DNA from: Liolophura sinensis
Taxonomy: Eukaryota; Mollusca; Polyplacophora; Chitonida; Chitonidae
Direction of reading: 5' to 3'
NCBI RefSeq assembly: GCF_032854445.1
Contig: NC_088305.1
Location: 9,057,606-9,121,605, forward strand
Length of the DNA: 64,000 nucleotides
Shown: piece by piece, positions 22,959 to 35,372 of the stretch
How the letters are laid out: each line of letters begins with the position of its first letter
How positions within the stretch are numbered: position 1 is the stretch's first letter
Position numbers and translations under genes: made by a program
The notes under the pieces: model-generated
Seen by the model: only the letters and a program-made list of their open reading frames with translations
Told to the model about the DNA's origin: nothing
Database searches by the model: none

Positions 22959-24049
22959 TGTGCTATTTGTATTTTACATCAAGTGATAATATATATATGT
23001 GTACATGCAACTTTCTGACAATCTTTCCTGCGTGTGACGTACAATCCTGCATGTTATATTCATTGGTGAAGACATGATTTTCAATGAAGAATGTGGAATG
23101 AGTGAACATTGGCGCCCCACGAGCGTAAATTGTCACCAAGACGGTAAAAAATAATGGGGAACCCACTCGAGATTGAACCTGCATCTTTGGTGTATTACGG
23201 TTAATGGAGTCCTATCTTGAGTACAGCATGCTCGGGTATGCAGGCAGTGTGTGAACACTTCTGTGTGGGATAAATACAGTGTACACCAACTGATACATCA
23301 GATCAAGGTGAAGCAAAGAAAGAAGTTGTAACCAGATCTAAAACACTCAGCATTTCATTAGTTTTGTCACGTGAAACTGAATGCCATCATTCACGTCAAT
23401 CTACACGAAACGTATTGTTACAGCTCGTGGAGGTGTAACATAATCGGTGTTGAGGGGAGGGGGGAGGGGGGGGGGTGGTGGCAATATAATAAGTATTTGT
23501 CAGGAAAAAGGGTGGGTTGTGAACTGACGCTTATTATACCTTCCGTTCATACAAGGCAGTGAATTTCTACTTGTGCACGCCTCGCTATGTATTCTTGCAT
23601 GTATGTACGATGAAAGTCGACATGCACATTCTTCATTTCTCTGGTTTCACTTTTTGGATCGTTTGCATTTTTCCCTGTTGACCTACGAGTTCTCATCACC
23701 TCATCTCATCAGAATATGGCATTTAACAGGCTGTTCTACTAGAGTTGTGTACGTGGACTGACGTACAGGTATGATAATTCATTTAGTGGGCAATTCAGTT
23801 GGAAAGTTTGCTGTATTTGTAACTTTCTCAAAATACTTTTTGAAGAACTAAAGAGAAACCCTAACTGATGTATAAATTGTCGATTAATTAGGATTTCTAT
23901 TGTGCCTCTGCATTCGTCATTATAAAAAAAAATGATAAACTAAGGTTTAATTTTATAGGTACATGTATCTGTAAATTGATACAGATGTGTCCATTTTCCT
24001 ATGAAATTCTGCATAAGTTGAAAGTTCAAGAAATTGAAGTTCTAGTCAT

Positions 24050-24176
24050 TCATTTACAGTATATTTTTGATAGGTGTTGTATGCTTTAGTGAAGAATATT
24101 TCTCTCATGAAACAGTGGCCATCATCGTTAAGGTTGGAGGAAACCTGGCCAAAACCTGGCCCTACCCTGGGGGAAA
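24050..24176 (-). mobile_element. Diverged SINE fragment, minus orientation
   Basis: The order GATAGGTGTTGTATGC, GAAGAATATTTCTCTCATGA, GTGGCCATCATCGTTAAGG and TTGGAGGAAACCTGGCC follows the SINE 3' half with many substitutions. It also has a local duplication of the CCTGGCC block. Confidence 0.65.
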
Positions 24177-25460
24177 AAGTAGAGGTTCTGACTTGTTACT
24201 CCCATGTGAATACCAGTCATTCTAAAGTCTGTGTATAGCCAACATGTTTCTTGGTGGACAAGGAATGACGGGCAGATCCACCCACTGTTTTATCTTGACT
24301 TATCAAGCCTTTTTATTTATAGCATATCTGTACATACATTCTACATGTCATGTGTGATATTTGGAGACGGACATGCATGTAGAGCATGGAAGCATTTGTA
24401 CTGGCGTTGAGCTGTTAACACTTAAGTACATACATGTATCACTCTGTTGACAAGGTATTGGGTCAGAGTCTGGTGGATAAGACTTTCTAAAGACCTTGTG
24501 GGGCCTGGGCAACAATAAGTAGTTAACAGTGCTTGTGTAACCGTTCCACAGACGGACTGTTGTTTCATCAGTGCAGTCATGCGGTTAATCTGTTCAATTA
24601 ATGTAAGTAAAAAAACACAACACAACACAACAACACAGGTCTACATGTTTAATGGCCCAAACTGTTAGATGTTTATTATTACAGGGTCAAAGTATTCTGC
24701 ATTGACCTGTGCTTACTTGTATGTGATGTGCTATACATTTTATCACGTAAGCAAACAACATGAACATAATTCTAATTTTTGGGACACATATTTATAGTGA
24801 TAAAATCCAAAAAATTACATTTCCCTCTTATTTTTTATTTATTTATTTTTTTTTTTGGAAAAGTATAAAGACGAACTAACCAGGTGAGAGAAGAGAAGGT
24901 GTTTATGCCTGTTACAGGTACATGCCAGTATGCTGGCTAACAGAACACCACGTCCCAAAAATTAGATGAATTACAGCACTCTGTGTACATTTTGAGGCGT
25001 ATGATAAGATACTTCTTGTCCTATATATAGGCTTAATAGCGGATATATTGCCCTGGCTACATTACTAACCATAAAAATCAATTCAGCATTTAAAATGACG
25101 TGTGTGTTTATATGTATAACTGTAAGTTGTATTGACCGATACCTGAGGTGTCAAGACTCAGACATTTCTGATAAATGATTTTGTATTCATAGTATTTATG
25201 GAAGAAATACATGTGTGTATATAACACTTGTCCAAAAAAAAAAAAAAAAACCTTGCAGATGTGGCCATTCTGTGCAAACACTTGACACGCTGGTTGGTAT
25301 TTGATTATTTGCTTATAGTTCAAATACAAACAGAGTGAGTGCGGCGGAAAAACATGGTTAGATGTAAGTTAGATCAGATCTGGTGTTTGCATGGTGTGTT
25401 TCCTTTTTTTTTTATCAGATATAATAATCGTGTGCGTTTTGTCACAACGCACAGTTACGA

Positions 25461-25550
25461 CAGGTGGAATTATTATACACCTGTGTGAGAGGACATTACC
25501 TGTCCTGAGTATCTAGGTAATTCAGGTGAGAGTGGGTAACCTGTTCAGGT
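25461..25550. promoter_or_regulatory. Short ACCTG/CAGGT cluster
   Basis: Six pentamers occur in about 90 bp, at 25461, 25478, 25498, 25523, 25539 and 25546, four of them within CAGGTG or a close variant. An 18-bp perfect palindrome lies 45 bp to the right. A regulatory meaning is inference. Confidence 0.3.
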
Positions 25551-25594
25551 GAGCAGACAGAACAAACATATCTGCTTAAGGGCTGGTGAGAGAT

Positions 25595-25612
25595 CAATAA
25601 TCATGATTATTG
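25595..25612. other. Perfect 18-bp palindrome
   Basis: The sequence CAATAATCATGATTATTG is identical to its own reverse complement. It could bind a dimeric factor or be chance in AT-rich DNA. Confidence 0.6.
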
Positions 25613-25794
25613 TCGTATTGATTGGTTATTACGGTGTATTGATCCAGGATTACCTGGCACTCGGCTTCCTGCATGCCTATATAACGTGATGTACTGCGCT
25701 GATCGAAGGTCTTGTAATCCAAGAGTTGCCGCCCCAAAAGTATTCAGCAGTTGTATAGACTGAACTTTTTAGTGGTAAACCCACCAAATGTCAG

Positions 25795-25871
25795 TGGTTT
25801 TCCCCAGGTCACCCATTGTGCTATCCGCCGTCGTATAAGTAAAAAAAAAAATTGTGAATATGGCATGTAAC
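25795..25871 (+). mobile_element. Diverged SINE 3' fragment, plus orientation
   Basis: The stretch has CCATTGTGCTATCCGCCG then TCGTATAAGTAAAAA and AATATGGCATGTAAC, which follow the SINE end (ATAATGCTGGCCGCCGTCG, GAGTACGGCGTAAAAC) with deletions. Confidence 0.45.
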
Positions 25872-26344
25872 ATAATCACATTAGGTTATACCCATACGTA
25901 CATGCATGCCTGGCATGTTAATGTCACCGTTACCATGGTGCAGTGAAAAAACAAAAAAATTAAAAATTTTAAACAAAATCAAAAGTCTTGAAATGGGACA
26001 ATTTGTAGAAATTTGAAGTCCTGATGATATGAATTTTATTCCCTTTTATTGAACCTGATTGTGTGTACATGTACTGTATGTACTAATGTTAGCATTATCA
26101 TGACCTTATAATGGACGTGTTTTATATCTTCATTGTTTTATTCCATCGTGATTGTCGAAACATCTGAGCTATATATATATATACATGTACATGTAGTTTC
26201 ACGATTCCTTCCATCTTTACACGGTTTTATTTCGTACGTTAGAAACTCATGAATTTTTTGTTAGATTTTGTCATGAAATACAAGTCATGAATTTGTATCT
26301 GTTGCAAGTCTGATATATTTACGTGTACATCCATTTTCTTGACC

Positions 26345-26405
26345 AGTCCACGGATGGTCGTAGGTTTCCCGGGCTCTGCCAATGAAATAAATAAATAAAT
26401 AAATA
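26345..26405 (+). mobile_element. SINE fragment with large internal deletion, plus orientation
   Basis: The block CCACGGATGGTCGTAGGTTT, then CCCGGGCTCTGCCAATG, joins directly to (AAAT)n. The family's 3' domain (TGCTGGCCGCCG to CACCAATC) is absent between them. Confidence 0.8.
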
Positions 26406-27125
26406 CATGTATATGCTTTGTTTGTAGTTTCTTGTTTGCTTACAGGTTTTACCATCAGTATCGCTTTTAGCATTACTACAAAGCTACATGTACCTCTTGG
26501 AAAAAAAGTGTTCTCTATCGTCGTACTAGCAGTAATTGGACTTATTGAGAGAACAGCTTCGTATAGAGTAGGACTCTATAGCTGATTTGTGTCTTTACCT
26601 TGAATATGTATGTTGGCTGGAATACACCTATATCCTTTTGTGGGACTGCAGGTGTATATTATAGAAAGCCATATATCCTTTTTATCATTTATCTTTGTCA
26701 TTAGGCCTAATGCGTGGTTATCCGTGTCAAGTGTTACTGTCCGTGTCACCTGACCATATAGGCATGAATCGTAAATATCATAGAATTTGTAATAGATGAT
26801 AATAAAATTTGAATTGAGCAGTTGATCCAAAAATTGGGCATTTACATGTAACTCTTTTGCGTATTCAGGTTTGAAAGACAGCTGGGAGTTACAAATGTGT
26901 ACGAAAAATAACATTCAAAAGGTTATATTCATCTTTGGTTCAAAAAATTGAGTTCTTAAAATAAAATGAGTTTAGTTTTTGCCCTGTAATTAGAGCATTT
27001 GAAAATCATGTTTGTTTTTAAATAATGAAACCGTTGTAGATCATATTAAAAGAATCGGGCTTTAGACTAAAGTCTAATTTCCCTTCAGTGCATACATGAA
27101 CTTTAAAATGTGAGAAACTACCAGA

Positions 27126-27303
27126 TTTACAGTATTAAAAGGTGAGATATCCTACCTGTATTTACAGTATTAAAAGGTGAGATATCCTACATGTATTTAC
27201 AGTATTAAAAGGTGAGATATCCTACCTGTATTTACAGTATTAAAATGTGAGATATCCTACCTGTATTTACAGTATTAAAATGTGAGATATCCTACCTGTA
27301 TTT
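27126..27303. repeat. 35-bp minisatellite, 5 units
   Basis: The unit is TTTACAGTATTAAAAGGTGA followed by GATATCCTACCTGTA. Copies are almost identical; variants are TGTGAG for GGTGAG and ACATGTA for ACCTGTA. Each unit carries one ACCTG pentamer. Confidence 0.95.
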
Positions 27304-27606
27304 AATCTAGATATCAACATGGATACCTGATGCCCAGGCGAGGTAGGGGTGAGGTACATGCTTTTGGGCTCATTCGCTGAGTCTGTGTGTTTATAATGGT
27401 TTCTATGGCTGGCCAGTTGATTTGTCACAGCCTTTCACCTGTCCCAGTACACCATTATGCCTCATCCAAGGAAAAGCACAAAAAAGGGGAATATTTTTAC
27501 CTGAATATGTGGAAGCTCCATTGACAGGTGTGACATTTACCTCACCTGACAGTATTGTGTGTTATTAGATCTGTGTCAATATCACAGCTTATGTGTATTA
27601 ATTCTT

Positions 27607-27661
27607 TGAGAGAGAGAAAGAGAGAGCGAGAGAGAGACAGAGAGAGACAGAGACAGACTGT
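27607..27661. repeat. (GA)n-rich microsatellite
   Basis: An impure purine run of GAGAGA, GAGC and GACA units, about 55 bp. Confidence 0.9.
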
Positions 27662-28195
27662 GAGTACTTTACTCTAAAATTCCGCCCAGTTACCAAGTTG
27701 CTCATTTTGAAGATGCTATCTGTTTTGTTGATCTTTGAAAGATGGTGTGAAGTTTATTTGGATGGTAGGATGATATCCTACTGGGAAAATATAAGTGTCA
27801 GGACTGACATTTGCCTCATTTTTTGGGAAAAGTTACAAGTCCTTTACCGTCATTTACCATTTACCGTACTTTCAGCATGCAGGTGTCTTGTCTTGAAGAG
27901 ATTGGGCTGAATCGCTTATACGCAAATGTAGCTTTTTTTATTTTCTTCTCTGAGAGATATCGAACTTATGCAGTGAAGGTTTTTTTTATTATTTTTAACA
28001 TGTGGGCCCATTCGTTGTACACTATATAAAATCAGTCAACATCCCATGGCTTTGGTATTCATGTATAGTTAAAGTTTTGATATGCATGTAGAGTACCAAG
28101 GAAAAGCAGCTCTCTGAGTCTGAGTCACTCTGAGTCACTTCTGTCTGTCTGTCTATCTGTCTGGTGGGTTGTTGATCATTTAAGCCTTGATACTC

Positions 28196-28724
28196 TTTAT
28201 CTTTTAAAATGGACCACTTTGTCAAGTTTTTGACATCGTATCTTATAACATGGGCCACTTTGTCAAGTTTTTGTCATCGTATCTTATAACATGGACCGCT
28301 TTGTCAAATTTTTGTCATCGTATCTTTTAACATGGGCCACTTTGTCAAGTTTTTGACATCGTATCTTATAACATGGACCACTTTGTCAAGTTTTTGTCAT
28401 CGTATCTTATAACATGGGCCACTTTGTCAAGTTTTTGTCATCGTATCTTATAACATGGACCGCTTTTCAAATTTTTGTCATCGTATCTTATAACATGGAC
28501 CACTTTGTCAAGTTTTTGACATCGTATCTTATAACATGGACTGCTTTGTCAAGTTTTTGTCATCTTATCTTATAACATGGGCCGCTTTGTCAAGTTTTTG
28601 TCATCGTATCTTATAACATGGACCGCTTTGTCAAATTTTTGTCATCGTATCTTTTAACATGGGCCACTTTGTCAAGTTTTTGACATCGTATCTTATAACA
28701 TGGACCACTTTGTCAAGTTTTTGA
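28196..28724. repeat. 41-bp minisatellite, about 13 units
   Basis: The unit reads CTTATAACATGGACCACTTT then GTCAAGTTTTTGACATCGTAT, with period 41 measured at 28201, 28242 and 28283. Alternations are GGGCC/GGACC, CACTTT/CGCTTT and GACATC/GTCATC. Two units carry CTTTTAACATGG, the spelling seen in the neighbouring 43-bp array. Confidence 0.95.
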
Positions 28725-29321
28725 GTACAAGATGACATGGACATTTTGAGGGATAACACAGACATTGCGAATTTGTGCAAGCTTGTTTATTGTAGCAGTT
28801 TAATCAACATCTGGTTCTAATGACGGGTACATGCATGTCACCTAGTTTACACAGTAGTCATGTGTACATGCATGGTTGCCAGGAGCAGTGTTGTCAAGTG
28901 TACCAGCAAACAACTAACCCCAGAGACAAAAGTTTGTTGTGAATATTGATTCTGACCTTTGTTTACCAATGTGCGATCAGTCACTGTGGCTCATTCTGAA
29001 TGCAGCAGGCCCAAAGTGCTATAGTATTGTGATTAATCAATATTCTCTGCTTTAATTCTTTGGTTTCAGCTGTTAGACTGTTCGGCCTTTAAATAAATGC
29101 TTTTTTTTTTCATTCTTGGATGATGTCAAATTCCTTGTGGTTGTCTTGCTTGTACTGCTGATAGACGGTTTTGTGATTAGAAGAATCGGATACTTGTGTT
29201 TTCAGCAAACTGCCCATTGACACTAATTTCTGTTATCTTGGTAGGTAAAAATTGTGTTTTAATACATGTAATTAGACACTAAATTTCAAGGATTTCTGAA
29301 ACTTGACATACACTTTATTTA

Positions 29322-29395
29322 CATTATAAATATTTCACCTGAAGTTTATTTTTTATTAGAAAAAGTATCATTTTACGGGAGACTTTGTATCATTC
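29322..29395 (+). mobile_element. Partial MITE-like fragment
   Basis: ATATTTCACCTGAAGTTTAT is followed directly by TATTAGAAAAAGTATCATTT, as if the middle of the element had been deleted. It matches the left end and the central AGTATCATTT block of the copy at 55430. Confidence 0.5.
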
Positions 29396-29447
29396 CATGG
29401 CTTTGTCAAGTTATGGCCAGTGCATCTTCTATCATTGGCTGCCCAGT

Positions 29448-30264
29448 CAGATTTTCTACACCCTGTCTTTTAACATAACGGCCGCTCAGTCAGATTTTTC
29501 ACATCCTATGTTTTAACATAATGGCCGCTCAATCAGATTTTTTCACACCCTATGTTTTAACATAGGGCGCTCAGTCAGATTTTTCACATCCTATGTTTTA
29601 ACATAATGGCCACTCAGTCAGATTTCTTCACACACCCTATGTTTTAACATAATGGCCACTCAGTCAGATTTTTCACATCCTATCTTTTAACATAATGGCC
29701 GCTCAGTCAGATTTTTCACATTCTATCTTTTAACATAATGGCCGCTCAGTCAGATTTTTCACATCCTATCTTTTAACATAATGGCTGCTCAGTCAGATTT
29801 ATCACATCCTATGTTTTAACATAATGGCCGCTCAGTCAGATTTCTCACACCCTATGTTTTAACATAATGGCCACTCAGTCAGATTTTTCACATCCTATCT
29901 TTTAACATAATGGCCGCTCAGTCAGATTTTTCACATTCTATCTTTTAACATAATGGCTGCTCAGTCAGATTTTTCACATCCTATCTTTTAACATAATGGC
30001 TGCTCAGTCAGAATTTTCACATCTAATCTTTTAACATAATGGCCCCTCAGTCAGATTTTTCACATTCTATCTTTTAACATAATGGCCGCTCAGTCAGATT
30101 TTTCACATTCTATCTTTTAACATAATGGCCGCTCAGTCAGATTTTTCACACCCTATCTTTTAACATAATGGCCGCTCAGTCAGATTTTTCACATCCTATA
30201 TTTTAGCATAGGGCCCCTTAGTCAGATTTTTCACATCCTACATCTTTTAACATTGGCTGCTCAG
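29448..30264. repeat. 43-bp minisatellite, about 19 units
   Basis: The unit reads ATGGCCGCTCAGTCAGATTT then TTCACATCCTATCTTTTAAC and ATA. Copies vary at GGCCGC/GGCCAC/GGCTGC, at CATCC/CATTC/CACCC and at ATGTTT/ATCTTT. It lies about 720 bp from the 41-bp array and is recognisably homologous to it. The intervening 29390-29447 has a hybrid spelling (CTTTGTCAAGTTATGGCC). Confidence 0.95.
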
Positions 30265-30465
30265 TCAAGGAGAGCGAAAAGTGACAGATTAAAGTGACAG
30301 ATTTTGTCCACCCAGCATGGTTTAAGGGAGCTCAAGGCCACTGTGATCACCTGGGGGCAGTGGGGGAGGGGGGGGGGAGGGAGGGCGTGAACCATCCCGG
30401 CCAGTGAGTCAAATGAAGATCTGAGATTAGATGTTTGGCTTTTATTAGAAGTCTTGATTGTCAGA

Positions 30466-30650
30466 GTGATGCATTTCACCTAAAGTTTAGCTTTTTTTTA
30501 AGTCGCATATTTTGCTTGCGTCTGTTTGAATTTTCCACTTTATAAGGCCAATTTCTGAAGTTCTATGAATTGCTTATTCATGGTATGAAAAATATCCTTT
30601 TATGGCCTCAATATTTGTACATTTTTACCTGCCAAACTTTTGGTGCCAAA
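30466..30650 (+). mobile_element. MITE-like element, shortened copy
   Basis: The left end is GCATTTCACCTAAAGTTTAG then CTTTTTTTAAGTCGCATAT. The right part has TATGGCCTCAATATTTGTAC and CCTGCCAAACTTTTGGTG, which correspond to the family's right end. No reading frame is present. Confidence 0.55.
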
Positions 30651-30760
30651 CTCATGTCCGTAAATGACCTAAAATTTTGCCCACAAAAGTGCATTTTTTT
30701 GAGGCAAATAAATACCTCATAATAGTGTTTTCTGTGCTGAATTCGAGTAGAATAATATCC
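30600..30760 (-). repeat. Dispersed repeat family B, minus orientation
   Basis: The reverse complement of TAAAATTTTGCCCACAAAAG, TGCATTTTTTTGAGGCAAAT and AAACACTATTATGAGG-type sequence matches segments at 42395-42500 and 43825-43925 (TTATTTGCCTGTAAAAATGC, ACTTTTCTGGGCAAAATTTT). It overlaps the right end of the MITE-like copy and may belong to the same superfamily. Confidence 0.5.
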
Positions 30761-32605
30761 CATGTTCCAAGCAAACCTCCGAACGCCTTTCTAAAATCAG
30801 TAGAACTCTCTATATATATATACTGTAGTCAAATTTAACCAAGCAAAACAACATGGAAGAACAGTTCATTGCACACAGATATAGGAGATAAGGTTTTGTA
30901 GTTATCTTAACTTAGAATCTATTCTGTATTGAACTCCAGTAAACAGGCACATGCATAAAAGCGCACGTCTTGTCAAGATGTTAATTCGCAGGTGAAAACA
31001 ACACAGCCAGTGTGTGGCGGAGGATAAACTTATCACTCATCAGACTCAGATTGTTAAAATCGAGTGTGAAACCACCTGAATAATTCATGTAGGGCTGTTT
31101 ATTCTTGTGGTCGACAAATAAGAAATAATTTGACGCGTTCCAAAATGCTCAGTGTCGAGCAGATTGTACCTGTGTCTTTTGGAGAATCAAGTATGACTCT
31201 GAACAGGTAAGCTGGTTCGTTAGTTTAATTGCCATTCTGATTGATCGAAACTATTAACAGTTTGTTAATTGTGATTATTGTAAAAAACAGATGGTACAAA
31301 TGTAGTAAACAATTTGTGGTTACACGTTTTTTACACCTGGGTGATTTAGAGAATCAACTTTGACCCTGTAAACAGGTGTGAGCCAAGATTTCTATCGATC
31401 ACCTGATGGATCAAAGGAAACGTGTCTTAATGTGTATACCCTACAATGCTTCAAAGGTATAAATTCAGAATTTTGCAAGCTCAGTTGATAATGAAACTTA
31501 ATTAATTTTACCTGTTAGTTTCAAGTATCTAATGTGAGTTTTAACAGGTATTCCGATTGCGTTTATCTATGCATCCATGCACAGCTACAATATTATTTTT
31601 AATAACTAAACAATAAAATATAGTTATGGTTGAATAGTTCTGGTACATGCTGGTGCTATTGGGAAATGTGCATGATAATACATTATATAAAATCATCACC
31701 TGCAATTTCACCTGCATTCATGCGTATAAGGCCCCTTTGCAAGGTTTGTGCTTGTATGGATTACACATCCTCTTGGCCTTAATATGGTTATTAATTAATC
31801 AAACATGCACATTTGTTTTTTTTTTGTTTTTTTTTTTAATATTGAACATAAAATTTTTTCTGTAGTTCTGTGTTTATTTTTATTGGCCAGGTGTAAATTT
31901 ACTTAGGCCTGCTTTATCAAACTGTCAAACAGTGCCAGGAGCCATGACATTAATGTAACGTTACAGGGCTTCTTGAGAAGAGCAGTGTTTTTCTATTTGA
32001 ATGGAATGATGGAGCATATGGTATAGTACACCCTTAGAATTGTCCCGTACATGTAGCTGCCGAAACGAAGGGAACTACTTTTCTGTATGAGTGAATGAAT
32101 GGATGGATGGTGTGTAGCACATGTTTAGAATTGGCCCTGGCAATTAGGTCAAAGTTAGCACATGTATAGACAACATATGCGAGCCTGAGCTATATTATAT
32201 GTGTACATAGATGTACTTTGTGATGACTGGTTTGGGGGGCGGGTGGGGGGGGGGGGGAGGGTGTAGCATTGGAGGATGTGGTGAACATCAGGAAATGTGA
32301 GCTGAGGCATGTAGGAGTGTTATGAAGATCAGCACATGTTTACCTTAGCTTAAACCTTTAGATCAGAATGGCCTACTTCTAATATTTTTAAAATTCTTAA
32401 TATTTTAAGAAGAACTGAATAATGCATCTTTCCAACCCACAACTGAGTAATGGATCTTTACATCTATAAGGACAATACAGTAGAAAATGTGGCTGAGATT
32501 GACAGAGTTCTTTTAGATATGAGCAGACATATACAGTATCTAGTACGCATAATTCTGAAGACCAGGGATGTCAAGTAATGCCAAGCTGATGACTCTTCAC
32601 ATATT

Positions 32606-32811
32606 TGTATGTATGTGTATGTATGTGTATGTGTGTGTGTATGTATGTATGTATGTATGTGTATGTGTGTGTATGTATGTATGTGTGTATGTATGTATGT
32701 ATGTGTATGTATGTGTGTGTATGTGTGTATGTATGTGTGTATGTATGTATGTATGTGTGTGTATGTATGTATGTGCGTATGTATGTATGTATGTATGTAT
32801 GTATGTATGTA
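32606..32811. repeat. (TATG)n/(TG)n microsatellite
   Basis: About 200 bp of TATG and TG units in all proportions. Because the period is 4 and 2, stop codons are rare in every frame. The open frames here on both strands (all M, Y, V, C or T, Y, I, H) are artefacts of the repeat. Confidence 0.97.
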
Positions 32812-34194
32812 TTCTTGGGGTTGTTCACATGTGTAAGTTTATGCCAGATATATATATATATGCATGGAGTAAAAGACTTCAGTGCTATGCCTTTGCGGGT
32901 TGGTTTTAATTCAGACTACGTACCGCGTTTGAACAAAAATTTCGTCTGGGACTGAGTTGCTCATTTTTGTATGAAAGGCAGGATGATATTCATGAAGTTC
33001 TAGTATCAAAACTAATACTTTAATAACTTTATAGTTGCATCCAAAATTATATATTTTTGGCCTAATACAGTGTGCATACGTGTGTATATGCATGTGAAAA
33101 AATACAAAGGAGATGTGTTTATAGTTAGCATGTGATTGGTTTATTGACTTAGTTTTCTCCACTGAGACCCACAAACATATCTCATGTTTTTATTTACACA
33201 TGTCACAATTTTGTTTACACACCACAGTAATATCAAGACAGTACAGCCTGATTGCACCATGCATGTCCATGTAGCAGTGTGAAAACAATCCACTTCTCTG
33301 TCACCTTCAGTCTGTACTTAAACTGGGCTGTCAGTGTAGCTTCTGTATATCGGACACAGCCACTGTGACTGGGCCATATCTCTCAAACACTAACATTCAG
33401 CCTAAAAACCTTCAGGGCCACAGGAGAACATTCCTTTCGACTTGTTTGCGTCCCTCTGCTGGACTATTTGTTTTCGCTGTTTTGATATGATCACCCAGTG
33501 GGCCTGCTGCGCTCAGACAGCCGTCTTCACACAGGCAGAAATTTTTTTTTTTCTGCCCATGATGTTAAATTTTACGTTTTGGAGGAAAAAGAGCTCTTCA
33601 CCTTGTGAGGTCAAGAAGGTTCGTTGTTCATTGTCTTTTTTCTCCCACGTTTTATGTCTGATTGGTGAGATTTCTATTGAGTGATTTTCTCTTCTTTCAG
33701 TGTCGGTGTGTACTTTTTTTCTTGACTCTGGTGCAGTGTGAACTTATTTCTCCCATTTTTTTTGAAAATCTCCCATCTTTATCTCTTTATTGATTTGTTT
33801 GGTATTAACTGGTTTGACCTTTTCAGAGGGTGACATTACAAGTATGTGGGGATTCCATTTACATGTATATATATTCAGGCTCATTTTTTTTTAGGTAAAG
33901 ATTACATGCTCATATGTTGAAGATTTATATATATGCAAGTTACATTTAAATGTCTGTTCTGTGAAGGAAAACAATTGAGGGGGTGTCGTAAAGTTCAACA
34001 GTTGACATGATTTATTACGTGTACGGACTCCTGGCCTTGTTCTAGCTGTTTGTCCCATAGTTGCCCTATATTTGCTGAACTAAGCAGACATTCGTGAACA
34101 GATGATCAGTATTAAAGGCTTCAACATGGCAGTTCGTATGCGGTGATGCTACACTGTTAGTGACGATGAGAATATATGAAGAGCATATATAGCC

Positions 34195-34425
34195 GTTGAA
34201 AACTGGTATAATTAAAACCATTCAGCATGAAAATGGGTATAATTAAACCATTTAACAGGAAAACTGGTATAATTAATGACTCACTCCAAACTCATGTAAT
34301 TAATGACTGTCACTTGAAAACTGGTATAATTAATGACTATCACTGGAAAACTGGTATAATTAATGTCTTTAACTTGAAAACTGGTATAATTAATGTCTTT
34401 AACTTGAAACTGGTATAATTAAGGG
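34195..34425. repeat. 30-bp minisatellite, about 8 units
   Basis: The unit is ACTGGTATAATTAATG followed by a variable 14-bp piece such as TCTTTAACTTGAAA. Thirty base pairs is ten codons, so one frame stays open and gives repeats of KTGIINVFNL. No codon-level conservation or splice context supports a protein. Confidence 0.85.
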
Positions 34426-35110
34426 CTCTCTTAATGGTCAGTATAATGTAAATAGGGATAACTGGACTGCTGCTGGTGATGGCTCAAATATTGTAGGGAG
34501 TAGCACAGATCTAAGCTTTAGTACACGTATTTTCTGATTTGCAAGGATATGGTACATGCACCACCACCTGTTGAATGTTTTAAACAAAACTTATTTCATT
34601 CACTGAATCACACAATAACCATGTAGATCGAGGCTTAATAATTTATCTTTAATACTCAGACATTCAGCAAATTAGCATACATGTAGATGTACGGACATAT
34701 ATCATCTTGAATTGACCTCAGAAAAGCTTAAAGAGTTTACCCTGGACCAAAGGGGCCAGCAATGGTCAAAGCTGGCTTACAGTTTACAGTTGACCGGTTT
34801 GAAGTAGCCAGTGGTCAAGCTCATGTTGACCAGTCACACAGTGTGAAAGTTTGCCTTGGGAACAGGAATAAGACCTGTTGACATTCCACATGAGCCTCAA
34901 GTTTTCTTTTAAGTCGGCGACTTCTGAAGGGTAGCTTGTATTTCTGATTAATTTGTGCCAAATTGCACACAGTTTTGAACTGTTAGCGGGTATGGCGTAT
35001 AAAGGGAGGCTTAAAGTTCTGATAAACTTTAGTAAAATTGCGCAGAGTTTTAAGCTGTTTGTCATTTAGGGTGGGTTTGTCACAGTCACTGGTTGTTTGT
35101 AATTGTTCGT

Positions 35111-35372
35111 TTCGATTTATTCATTTATTTGATTGGTGTTTTAAGCGGTACTCAAGAATATCTCACTTATACGATGGCGGCCAGCATTGGGAGAAAACCG
35201 AGCAGAGCCCGGGCAAAACCCACAGCCATTTGCAGGTTGCTGCAGACCTTCCCACGTATGGCTGGAATGAAAGTCAGCATGAGCTGGACTTGAACTCACA
35301 GCAGCCGCATTGGTGAGAGGCTCCTAGGTCAGTACTCTGTGCCACCTGGCCAACCAACTGAGGCACGGGTCC
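35111..35372 (-). mobile_element. tRNA-derived SINE, near full length, minus orientation
   Basis: On the + strand the order is TTATTTGATTGGTGTTTTA, TCTCACTTATACGATGGCGG, CGAGCAGAGCCCGGGC, TTGCTGCAGACCTTCCCACG, GGACTTGAACTCACAGC and CCAACTGAGGCACGGG. The last two are the reverse complements of the B box and A box of the tRNA-like promoter. The CATTATGGTGGGAGG block has lost about 6 bp. Clear TSDs were not seen. Confidence 0.92.

Noticed and set aside
24829-24855. TTTATTTATTTATTTTT run as a SINE tail
   Set aside because: No element body is adjacent on either side.
32568-32955. Open frames of 75-116 codons on both strands
   Set aside because: They lie in a TATG/TG microsatellite whose period suppresses stops; the residues are only M, Y, V, C or T, Y, I, H.
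34227-34418. 63-codon frame with KTGIINVFNL repeats
   Set aside because: It is explained by a 30-bp tandem unit.
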